A DNA stretch of 64,000 nt from positions 310,001 through 374,000 of the forward strand of contig NZ_JADPKY010000132.1 of the NCBI RefSeq assembly GCF_023074185.1. The letters are read 5' to 3'. Positions within the stretch are counted from its first letter, which is position 1, and each line of letters starts with the position of its first letter. This stretch comes from Bradyrhizobium sp. 132. Its GTDB lineage: Bacteria > Pseudomonadota > Alphaproteobacteria > Rhizobiales > Xanthobacteraceae. This document shows positions 23,782 through 30,294 of the stretch, piece by piece. The notes under the pieces are model-generated. The model did not search any database. It saw nothing but the letters and a program-made list of their open reading frames with translations, and was not told the origin of the DNA. The position numbers and the translations under genes are program-made.

Positions 23782-24225
23782 CTACTGGTTGATCTCGGGC
23801 TCGACGAGCTTCGCCAGATTCCGCAGCGACTCCTGCCAGCCGAGATAACAGGCCTCCGGCGGGATGACGTCGGGAATGCCGGCCTGCGTGATATCCACCT
23901 CGGTGCCGACGGATACTTTCTTCAGCAACACCGTCACCTCGATCTCACCCGGCAGATTGGGGTCGTCGAACTTGTCGGTGTAGCGGAGACGTTCGCCGGG
24001 GATGAGTTCGAGATATTCGCCGCCGAAGGCGTGGCTGTTGCCCGTCGTGAAGTTACGGAACGACATCTTGAACGTGCCCCCGACCTTCGGCTCGAAATGA
24101 TGCACGGTGCAGGTAAAGCCATTCGGCGGAAGCCATTTCGCCAGCGCATCCGCCTCCAGAAAAGCGCGATAGACTTTCTCGGGGCTGGTCGAGAGAACGC
24201 GGTGCAGGCGGACAGTGCTGGGCAT
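23782..24225 (-). CDS. SRPBCC/AHSA1-family protein
   Basis: 147 residues with the Aha1/START-like fold: STSPEKVYRAFLEADALAKWL at the start, then GGTFKMSFRNF, GGEYLELIPGERLRYTDKF and a C-terminal helix (CYLGWQESLRNLAKLVEPEI). These small cytoplasmic domains bind hydrophobic ligands; no enzymatic residue is evident. AGGAAGAACGATC precedes the ATG at 24225. It stands alone between the Hsp70-like gene (convergent) and the cold-shock region. Confidence 0.87.
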   Translation of the reverse strand: MPSTVRLHRVLSTSPEKVYRAFLEADALAKWLPPNGFTCTVHHFEPKVGGTFKMSFRNFTTGNSHAFGGEYLELIPGERLRYTDKFDDPNLPGEIEVTVLLKKVSVGTEVDITQAGIPDVIPPEACYLGWQESLRNLAKLVEPEINQ

Positions 24226-24443
24226 GATCGTTCTTCCTCATGAATCGCCGGGCTCGACCTCAGCGTCTATTGCCCATTCATGTCTAGATGACGAACGAGA
24301 TACTTCCGATCCGACAGGGCGTCTCGAATTTCTATAGGGATGCCTGGCGAGAGCTGGCAGACTGCCGCCATCCTGCGGCATCGTGCCTACTCCGTCCGTC
24401 CTGACGCGGACGTATCTCGCCGTCGAGTTCCTGAGGCATGAGG

Positions 24444-24534
24444 TCCGGCCAATCCTTGAATCCGGCCAAGCCTTGAAGGCTGGTCAAGCCATGAAGGCTG
24501 GCCAAGCGCCTTGGAATCCGCCCAAGCCTTGCAA
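24444..24534. repeat. Degenerate tandem repeat of about 17 bp, five units
   Basis: Units read TCCGGCCAATCCTTGAA, TCCGGCCAAGCCTTGAA, GGCTGGTCAAGCCATGAA, then a longer one with GGCTGGCCAAGCG, and TCCGCCCAAGCCTTGCAA. The last unit runs into the candidate -35 of the cold-shock gene. Confidence 0.75.
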
Positions 24535-24555
24535 ATGAGGCAGATGTGGTATACG
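24529..24555 (+). promoter_or_regulatory. Candidate promoter of the cold-shock gene
   Basis: TTGCAA (24529-24534) and an extended -10 TGGTATACG, with a 15-bp spacer, somewhat short. It would give a leader of about 130 nt, typical of regulated csp mRNAs. Confidence 0.4.
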
Positions 24556-24688
24556 TTAGAGCTGTTCGTTCAGCCGCTGTGCCTTGTTGAATGCGCCCGC
24601 GGGCTCCTTTTCCATAGACATCGACGAATTGACTTGGTTCTGCGTGACTATCGCGCGGGGCGCGCGCGTATGCGCTTTGGAGAAGAAA

Positions 24689-24898
24689 ATGACAACAGGT
24701 ACTGTGAAGTGGTTTAACGGCCAGAAGGGCTTTGGATTCATTCAGCCGAACGACGGCGGTAATGATGTGTTCGTTCACATCAGCGCGGTCGAGCGGGCTG
24801 GTCTTGCGGGTCTCGCAGAGGGCCAAAAGGTCAACTTCGAGCTCAAGACCGACAAGATGCGGGGCAAGGTCAGCGCAGAGAATCTCTCGCTGGCTTAA
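24689..24898 (+). CDS. cspA: Cold-shock protein (CspA family)
   Basis: 69-residue single cold-shock domain. RNP1 is KGFGFI (residues 13-18) and RNP2 is VFVHI (27-31); it starts MTTGTVKWFNGQ and ends GKVSAENLSLA. It binds single-stranded RNA or DNA and acts as an RNA chaperone in the cytoplasm. The ATG at 24689 is preceded by GGAG. The long leader and two tandem hairpins after the stop (24908-24934 and 24942-24967) frame a monocistronic transcript. Confidence 0.95.
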   Translation: MTTGTVKWFNGQKGFGFIQPNDGGNDVFVHISAVERAGLAGLAEGQKVNFELKTDKMRGKVSAENLSLA

Positions 24899-24941
24899 AG
24901 CCCTGGTGCCGTTTCACGGATGTACTGAAACGGCCACGCCA

Positions 24942-24970
24942 CCCGCTCGATCCCAGGATTGAGCGGGTTT
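24942..24970 (+). terminator. Terminator of the cold-shock gene
   Basis: A 12-bp stem CCCGCTCGATCC/GGATTGAGCGGG (one G-T pair) with a CA loop, followed by TTTTG. A second hairpin, GCCGTTTCA/TGAAACGGC, precedes it at 24908-24934. Confidence 0.85.
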
Positions 24971-24995
24971 TGTCTGTTGCAGAGCAGGGTGAATA

Positions 24996-25238
24996 ATGAG
25001 CGCCAGGAAATCGGCCGAACCATCACCTGAAGCCATCGCGCGCACCAATCGTCAGCGTTTGGCTGCCGAAGAAGGCGTGCGAGCCATGGCGGATGCCGAA
25101 AAGCAAGCCGTCGATGTTCGCAAGAACATGGCGCGGCTTCGAGAGCTGCGCCGGGCCAAGGAAGCGGCCGACGCGACCCTTCAAGCATCGTTGCCGGCGC
25201 CTGCCCCCGCGAAGCGCAAGAAGAAGCTGCCGCCATAG
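24996..25238 (+). CDS. Hypothetical small basic protein
   Basis: 80 residues, highly charged and helical: MSARKSAEPSPEAIARTNRQRLAAEEGVRAM, an Ala/Lys/Arg-rich coil and a Pro/Ala/Lys tail (APAPAKRKKKLPP). No known motif. It follows the cold-shock terminator and AGAGCAGGGTG precedes the ATG. The composition suggests nucleic-acid contact or disorder, which is only an inference. Confidence 0.6.
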   Translation: MSARKSAEPSPEAIARTNRQRLAAEEGVRAMADAEKQAVDVRKNMARLRELRRAKEAADATLQASLPAPAPAKRKKKLPP

Positions 25239-25292
25239 CCGGCACTAAAAGCGCCGACGAAAATCTGGAGAGGGCCGGTCACATGCCAAAGA

Positions 25293-25517
25293 GTGCGGGT
25301 CGTGCCTAGAATAAAGTCGGACAGCGGTGGCACAATCACTTTCTTTCTCGCGCTTGGCGCGGGCCGGCAAATGTGTCGACTTGCCACCGCGTTCCTGACG
25401 CAGAAGCAGGCCTTCAGCTATCTTCAAAAGAACCGAACGGAATTAGAGCGCGTCGCGCGGACTCGGCTGGCCCTAGGCGAGCTTGAAGACGGGATCGTCG
25501 TGCTCTCGATGCTTTAG
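25293..25517 (+). CDS. Hypothetical small protein
   Basis: About 74 residues. The C-terminal half (ATAFLTQKQAFSYLQKNRTE, LERVARTRLALGELEDGIVVLSML) has the look of a family of small rhizobial proteins that begin with a beta-sheet and end in GEIEDGxxxLxML. The start is uncertain (GTG at 25293 or GTG at 25302). No partner or function can be proposed. Confidence 0.5.
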   Translation: MRVVPRIKSDSGGTITFFLALGAGRQMCRLATAFLTQKQAFSYLQKNRTELERVARTRLALGELEDGIVVLSML

Positions 25518-25582
25518 ATCGGGATCGATTTCGATGCCAGGCTTCCAGCGCGTTTGCGATCGGAAGCCGGTTGAGCGGGCTC

Positions 25583-25765
25583 CTAGTCGGAATCGTTTCC
25601 CGGCTTGGCTTCGCGGGCCAATCGCTCGGCTTTCAGCCGCTCCCGGTTCTCGTTGAAGGAGTTCTGGTCCTTCGCATAGTCATTCACCGGTTTTTGCGTT
25701 GTGGTTGGTTTGAACGCCTTGTTGGCTTCACGCTTGGCGCGATCAGGGGATTGATCTTTCAACAT
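25583..25765 (-). CDS. Hypothetical small hydrophilic protein
   Basis: 60 residues, MLKDQSPDRAKREANKAFKP followed by TTTQKPVNDYAKDQNSFNEN, a charged helix and a GNDSD end. It is very hydrophilic, without Cys or Trp, and probably disordered or helical. I recall similar short proteins in Bradyrhizobium, annotated only as hypothetical. It is single, with no operon partner. Confidence 0.6.
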   Translation of the reverse strand: MLKDQSPDRAKREANKAFKPTTTQKPVNDYAKDQNSFNENRERLKAERLAREAKPGNDSD

Positions 25766-26116
25766 TTCGATCTCACTTTCATCAACGTTCGTGGTTCGAC
25801 CGGGACGCGACGCCTTCGTCTCGCATCCTGCATGATTAGGCCTCGCCTTCCAGGGAGAAGGCGGCCAGTTCTTCAGCGGTATGCAGGTCTTTTGCGAGGC
25901 GTTCAGTCACTCGCTATGGCCGCGGCACGCCCGCATTTGAGAGCACACCGGTCGAGATAACAACGGCCGGCTGCCGCATCGGTTCCCCAAGATTAGTCCT
26001 TATTCGCTTTGGCGGGTCAACCCAGGAAACGTGCCGATTGCGCGACATGGTTCATCTCGGCGCCAGCAAAAAGGCCGCCAAAACCGGCGGCCTTCTGTAT
26101 TCTCGGGTAGCTCCGC
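25766..26116. other. Intergenic region without a convincing gene
   Basis: It holds the terminator of the gntR-oxc-frc transcript (26071-26092). A 24-codon minus-strand frame at 25836-25910 (MTERLAKDLHTAEELAAF...) is peptide-like but too short to call. Nothing else stands out. Confidence 0.5.
26071..26094 (-). terminator. Terminator of the gntR-oxc-frc operon
   Basis: A 9-bp stem AAGGCCGCC/GGCGGCCTT with loop AAAACC; on the minus strand it runs into TTTTTGCTGG. It begins 23 bp after the frc stop. Confidence 0.87.
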
Positions 26117-27394
26117 TTACTCCGCGGCCTGCTTCTGCGGCGGATCGAGCGCGCCGGACTTGTGGATGTCGGCGACCTGGTGGTCCGAGAAGCCGAGTAC
26201 GCTGCGCAGGATCTCGTCGGTGTGCTCGCCGAGCAGCGGGGAGCGCTCCACGTCGCTTGGGGAGTCCGACAGCTTGATCGGGTTGCCGACCGAGATGTAC
26301 TTGCCGCGGGTAGGGTGGTCGACCTCGACCACGGTGCCGGTCGCGCGCAGCGACTGGTCCTCGGCGATCTCCTTCATCGACAGGATCGGGCCGCAGGGGA
26401 TGTCGTCCTTGTTGAGGATTTCCATCGCCTCGAACTTCGTCTTGGTCATCGTCCACTGTTCGATGCGGCCGAAGATCTCGTTCAGGCGCGGCAGGCGGAC
26501 GGCCGGCTTGGCGTAGTTCGGATCGGTCTTCCAGGTCGGCTCGCCGATCACGTCGCAGATCTTCTCCCAGACCGGGGCCTGGGTGATGAAGTAGATGTAG
26601 GCGTTGGGATCGGTCTCCCAGCCCTTGCACTTCAGGATGCGGCCGGGCTGGCCACCGCCGGAATCGTTGCCGGCGCGCGGCACGGCATCGCCGAACGGAA
26701 TGCCTTCGCCGAACTGGCTGTATTCCTTCAGTGGGCCATGGGCGAGGCGCTGCTGGTCGCGCAGCTTGACGCGCGCGAGGTTGAGCACGCCGTCCTGCAT
26801 CGCGGCAGTGACCTTCTGGCCCTTGCCGGAATGGGTGCGATGATAGAGTGCGGTGACGATGCCGAGCGCCAGATGCAGACCGGTGCCGCTGTCGCCGATC
26901 TGTGCGCCGGTGACCAGCGGAAGACCGTCGCGGAAGCCGGTGGTGGAGGCGGCGCCGCCGGTGCACTGCGCGACGTTCTCATAGACCTTGCAGTCTTCGT
27001 ACGGTCCGGGACCAAAGCCCTTGATCGAGGCGACGATCATCTTCGGGTTGATCGCCTGGATCTTCTCCCACGGGAAACCCATGCGGTCGAGCACGCCGGG
27101 GCCGAAGTTCTCGACCAGCACGTCGCACTTCTTGATCAGCTCGGTGAGGACTTCCTTGCCCTTGGGGTTCTTGGTGTCGAGCGTGATCGAGCGCTTGTTG
27201 TGGTTGAGCATGGTGAAATACAGGCTGTCCACGTTCGGGATGTCCTGCAGCTGGCCGCGGGTGATGTCACCCACGCCCGGACGTTCCACCTTGATCACGT
27301 CGGCGCCGAACCAGGCCAGCAGCTGCGTGCAGGTCGGTCCGGACTGGACGTGGGTAAAGTCGAGAATGCGAACGCCCTCAAGCGCCTTGGTCAT
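26117..27394 (-). CDS. frc: Formyl-CoA:oxalate CoA-transferase
   Basis: 425-residue class III CoA-transferase. It moves CoA from formyl-CoA to oxalate, giving oxalyl-CoA and formate. The catalytic aspartate is D168 in VTGAQIGDSGTGLHLA, equivalent to Asp169 of the Oxalobacter enzyme, and the length matches. A glycine-rich loop (NDSGGGQPGRILKCKGW), typical of Frc and absent from many CaiB-like proteins, is present. The ATG at 27392-27394 (MTKALEGVRILDFTHVQSGP) is the family start. It is third in the gntR-oxc-frc unit, 64 bp after oxc, and ends in a strong terminator. Confidence 0.96.
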   Translation of the reverse strand: MTKALEGVRILDFTHVQSGPTCTQLLAWFGADVIKVERPGVGDITRGQLQDIPNVDSLYFTMLNHNKRSITLDTKNPKGKEVLTELIKKCDVLVENFGPGVLDRMGFPWEKIQAINPKMIVASIKGFGPGPYEDCKVYENVAQCTGGAASTTGFRDGLPLVTGAQIGDSGTGLHLALGIVTALYHRTHSGKGQKVTAAMQDGVLNLARVKLRDQQRLAHGPLKEYSQFGEGIPFGDAVPRAGNDSGGGQPGRILKCKGWETDPNAYIYFITQAPVWEKICDVIGEPTWKTDPNYAKPAVRLPRLNEIFGRIEQWTMTKTKFEAMEILNKDDIPCGPILSMKEIAEDQSLRATGTVVEVDHPTRGKYISVGNPIKLSDSPSDVERSPLLGEHTDEILRSVLGFSDHQVADIHKSGALDPPQKQAAE

Positions 27395-27458
27395 CGTGTT
27401 GCTCCGTACTCTGTCTGCCCCTGCCAACCGCAGGGAATAAAGGGTTGAAGGGGAGGAC

Positions 27459-29192
27459 TTACTTTTTCTTCTGCAGAACGCTCTGCGGATTGAGGTTGCC
27501 GATGCGGCCGCTCTCGGAACCTGCAGCCGGATCGATCACCGCGTTGATGAGCGTCGGCTTGCCCGAGGCCATCGCCTCGTTGACGGCGCGCTTGAGCTCG
27601 TCCGGCGAGGTCGCGTTCACGCCGACGCCGCCGAAGGCTTCCATCATCTTGTCGTAGCGCGCACCCTTGACGAACACCGTCGTCGCCGGATCGGCGTTGG
27701 CGCCGTTGACGTCGGTGCCGCGATAGATGCCGTCATTGTTGAAGATGACGATGCAGATCGGCAAATTGTAGCGGCAGATGGTCTCGACCTCCATGCCGGA
27801 GAAACCGAACGCGCTGTCGCCTTCCACCGCGAGCACGGGGTGGCCGGTCTCGAGCGTTGCCGCGATCGCCTGGCCCATGCCGATGCCCATCACGCCCCAG
27901 GTGCCGACGTCGAGACGCTTGCGCGGCTTGTACATGTCGATGACGCCGCGGGCGAGATCGAGCGTGTTGGCGCCCTCGTTGACGAGGATCGCCTCGGGAT
28001 GATCCTTGATCACGTTCTTCAGCACGCCGAGCGCGCCGTGATAGTCCATCGGCGATTTGTTGTTCATGAGCTTCGGCGCCATCTTGGCGACGTTCTCTTC
28101 ACGCTTGGTCGAAATCGCCTTGGTCCATTCGGTCGGCGGGGCGGTCCAGCCCGAAGCCATCGCCTGGTTGAAGGCGGAGACGACCGAGCCGATGTCGCCG
28201 ACGACCGGTGCGACGATCTCGACGTTGGAGTCCATTTCCCTGGGCTCGATGTCGACCTGGATGAACTTCTTGGGCGCTTCGCCCCAGTTCTTGCCCTTGC
28301 CGTGCGAGAGCAGCCAGTTCAGCCGGGCGCCAATCAGCAGCACGACGTCGGATTCTTTCAGCACCGTCGAGCGAGCAGCACCTGCGCATTGCGGATGGGT
28401 GTCGGAGAGGAGGCCCTTGGCCATGCTCATCGGCAGGAAGGGGACGCCGCTCTTCTCGACGAAGGTTTTGATCTCCTCGTCGGCCTGCGCGTAGGCCGCG
28501 CCCTTGCCGAGGATGATGAGCGGACGTTTTGCGTTCTTCAACACATCAAGCGCGCGCTTGATGGAAGCGGGCGAGGGGATCTGCGCGGGAGCCGCGTCGA
28601 TCACCTTGACCAGCGACTTCCGGCCGGCATCGGCGTTCATCACCTGGCCGAATAGCTTTGCCGGCAAATCGAGATAGACGCCGCCGGGACGGCCGGAGAC
28701 GGCGGCACGGATGGCGCGGGCCAGGCCGATGCCGATGTCCTGGGCGTGCAGCACACGATAAGCCGCCTTGCACAGCGGCTTGGCAATCGCGAGCTGGTCC
28801 ATCTCTTCGTAGTCGCCCTGCTGGAGGTCGACGATCTCGCGCTCGGAGGAGCCCGAGATCAGGATCATCGGGTAGCAGTTGGTGGTGGCGTGCGCGAGCG
28901 CGGTGAGACCGTTGAGGAAGCCTGGCGCGGAGACGGTGAGGCAGATCCCGGGCTTCTTGGTGAGGTAGCCGGCGATACCCGCCGCATAACCGGCGTTCTG
29001 CTCGTGGCGGAACGAGATCATGCGAATACCGGCCGCCTGCGCCATGCGGCCCAAATCCGTAATCGGGATGCCCGGCACATTATAGATCGTGTTGATGCCG
29101 TTCAGCTTGAGCGCGTCGATAACGAGATGAAAACCATCCGTCAATTCCTGCTCGGTGCCCGGTGCTTCGGACTTGGTCGCGGTATTCAGCAT
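27459..29192 (-). CDS. oxc: Oxalyl-CoA decarboxylase
   Basis: 577-residue ThDP-dependent enzyme converting oxalyl-CoA to formyl-CoA and CO2. The catalytic glutamate is E64 (FRHEQNAGYAAGIAGYL) and the ThDP-Mg motif runs from GDSAFGFSGMEVETICRYNL to FNNDGIYRG. The ADP-binding region typical of Oxc lies centrally. The ATG at 29190-29192 (MLNTATKSEA) has GGGAG upstream; the earlier in-frame start at 29297 lies inside the gntR gene and is unlikely. Together with Frc it forms the cyclic oxalate-to-formate route, supplying formate to the Fds enzyme encoded at 232-6200. Confidence 0.96.
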   Translation of the reverse strand: MLNTATKSEAPGTEQELTDGFHLVIDALKLNGINTIYNVPGIPITDLGRMAQAAGIRMISFRHEQNAGYAAGIAGYLTKKPGICLTVSAPGFLNGLTALAHATTNCYPMILISGSSEREIVDLQQGDYEEMDQLAIAKPLCKAAYRVLHAQDIGIGLARAIRAAVSGRPGGVYLDLPAKLFGQVMNADAGRKSLVKVIDAAPAQIPSPASIKRALDVLKNAKRPLIILGKGAAYAQADEEIKTFVEKSGVPFLPMSMAKGLLSDTHPQCAGAARSTVLKESDVVLLIGARLNWLLSHGKGKNWGEAPKKFIQVDIEPREMDSNVEIVAPVVGDIGSVVSAFNQAMASGWTAPPTEWTKAISTKREENVAKMAPKLMNNKSPMDYHGALGVLKNVIKDHPEAILVNEGANTLDLARGVIDMYKPRKRLDVGTWGVMGIGMGQAIAATLETGHPVLAVEGDSAFGFSGMEVETICRYNLPICIVIFNNDGIYRGTDVNGANADPATTVFVKGARYDKMMEAFGGVGVNATSPDELKRAVNEAMASGKPTLINAVIDPAAGSESGRIGNLNPQSVLQKKK

Positions 29193-29253
29193 GGGCGTTG
29201 TCTCCCTGGTCTCAGCTACTGGGGCGAGTGCTTCGCCCTTCTGGTGAACGTTG

Positions 29254-29985
29254 CTAGTTGAATAATTCCTGGCCGTGCGCTTCGACGTAAGCAGCAAGGC
29301 CGAGGGTGTGGTCGCGGGCGCGCTTCTCGGCGAGCTCGGTGTCGCGCGCTTCCAGTGCTTCGATCATGCCGAGATGCTCGGGCAGCGAAGTCGCTGTGCG
29401 GTCCTTGCGTCCGATAGTCAGCTGGCGATAGCCGCGCACGTGCAGCAGGAGGTCGTTGGTGAGATCGACCAGCACCGACGATTCCGACAGCGAGATCAGC
29501 GCCTGGTGGAAGGCGATGTTGGCGCGCGAATATTCCTCGACGTGATCCTCGGGCAGGCGGTCCTTGCCAAAGTCCTTGAAGTAGTCGCGCAGCGCCGTGA
29601 TGTCTTTCTTGCGCGCGGTGGTGGTGATGAGGCGGGCCGCCATGCTTTCCAGCGCCGCCCAGGCGCGGATCATGTCCACGATCTCGGTCTTGGTCCTTCG
29701 CACCACCATGATGCCGCGGCGCGGAACCGTTTTCACGAGACCGTCCTGCTCGAGCATCGCGATGGCTTCGCGGATCGGCGTGCGGCTCACACCCAGGCGT
29801 TCTGACAGCGCGCGCTCGTCGAGCATCACCGGCTCGGGCGTCGAGTAGATGTCCATCTTGAGGATAGCTTGCTTCAAGGCGTCATACGCCTTGTTCTTGA
29901 AGCTGCTCTCCGGGGCAATACGAACGATTGCGATATCTGCCTCGGCCATGTTCGGCAACGCCTTGGTTGGTTTCCGCAGTGACAC
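29254..29985 (-). CDS. GntR-family (FCD) regulator of the oxalate genes
   Basis: 243-residue regulator of the FadR/FCD subfamily: winged HTH at about 30-100 (LDERALSERLGVSRTPIREAIAMLEQDGL) and an all-helical FCD ligand domain at about 105-235 with acidic/His metal-site residues (ANIAFHQAL, EHLGMIEAL). The start is GTG at 29983-29985, after GGAGGAG with seven bases between. It is 61 bp upstream of oxc and probably co-transcribed. Two palindromes (30042-30058, 30123-30139) lie in front of it and recur before the transporter genes, so it is the likely regulator of all six sites; oxalyl-CoA, oxalate or formate could be the ligand. Confidence 0.9.
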   Translation of the reverse strand: MSLRKPTKALPNMAEADIAIVRIAPESSFKNKAYDALKQAILKMDIYSTPEPVMLDERALSERLGVSRTPIREAIAMLEQDGLVKTVPRRGIMVVRRTKTEIVDMIRAWAALESMAARLITTTARKKDITALRDYFKDFGKDRLPEDHVEEYSRANIAFHQALISLSESSVLVDLTNDLLLHVRGYRQLTIGRKDRTATSLPEHLGMIEALEARDTELAEKRARDHTLGLAAYVEAHGQELFN

Positions 29986-30041
29986 GACGAATCTCCTCCA
30001 GTGGGAGTCGTCTTTTACAGGAATATTGACCGGAAAGTTTT

Positions 30042-30058
30042 TGGCATACCAAATACCA
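30042..30058. promoter_or_regulatory. Putative GntR operator 1 in the gntR/acyl-CoA ligase divergent region
   Basis: TGGCATACCAAATACCA, one mismatch from the perfect palindrome. It lies 57 bp from the gntR start, suiting autoregulation. Confidence 0.72.
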
Positions 30059-30122
30059 GAATGTCAAGCTGCCTATTTTTCGCAGCATTCTAAGGTGCGC
30101 TGCAGCTTGACAAGTTGGCTTC

Positions 30123-30139
30123 TGGCATACCAAATGCCA
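30123..30139. promoter_or_regulatory. Putative GntR operator 2 in the divergent region
   Basis: TGGCATACCAAATGCCA, a perfect TGGCAT-N5-ATGCCA palindrome. Its centre is 81 bp from that of operator 1 and 156 bp lie between it and the ligase start. Confidence 0.75.
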
Positions 30140-30294
30140 TCGCCAGCCATTTTTGATCCAAAGCTGCGGAGTAGTCTCAGGCTTACGCCACTCCGCTCCG
30201 CGACATGGAACAGAGCGCGGCGATTGGCAAGCATCACGGGCAGCCGCAACACGCGCGCGCTTTGAGAAAGAACTAAGGTCCAGGGAGAAGCCAC

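Larger units (their letters stand above)
24226..24688. other. Gene-free region: tandem repeats and long cold-shock leader
   Basis: Contains degenerate tandem repeats (24444-24534), a candidate promoter (24529-24555) and about 130 bases of leader before the cold-shock gene. Open frames here are short and low-complexity; I see no gene. Confidence 0.6.

Noticed and set aside
24547..24563. TGGTATACGTTAGAGCT as a seventh GntR operator before cspA
   Set aside because: Only the left half-site matches; it fits better as an extended -10 promoter element.
25836..25910. 24-codon minus-strand frame starting MTERLAKDLHT
   Set aside because: Protein-like but very short, with a GTG start and no clear ribosome site; listed only in the gap entry.
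26162..27448. 428-codon plus-strand frame opposite frc
   Set aside because: Shadow of a gene with a recognised catalytic residue and family length.
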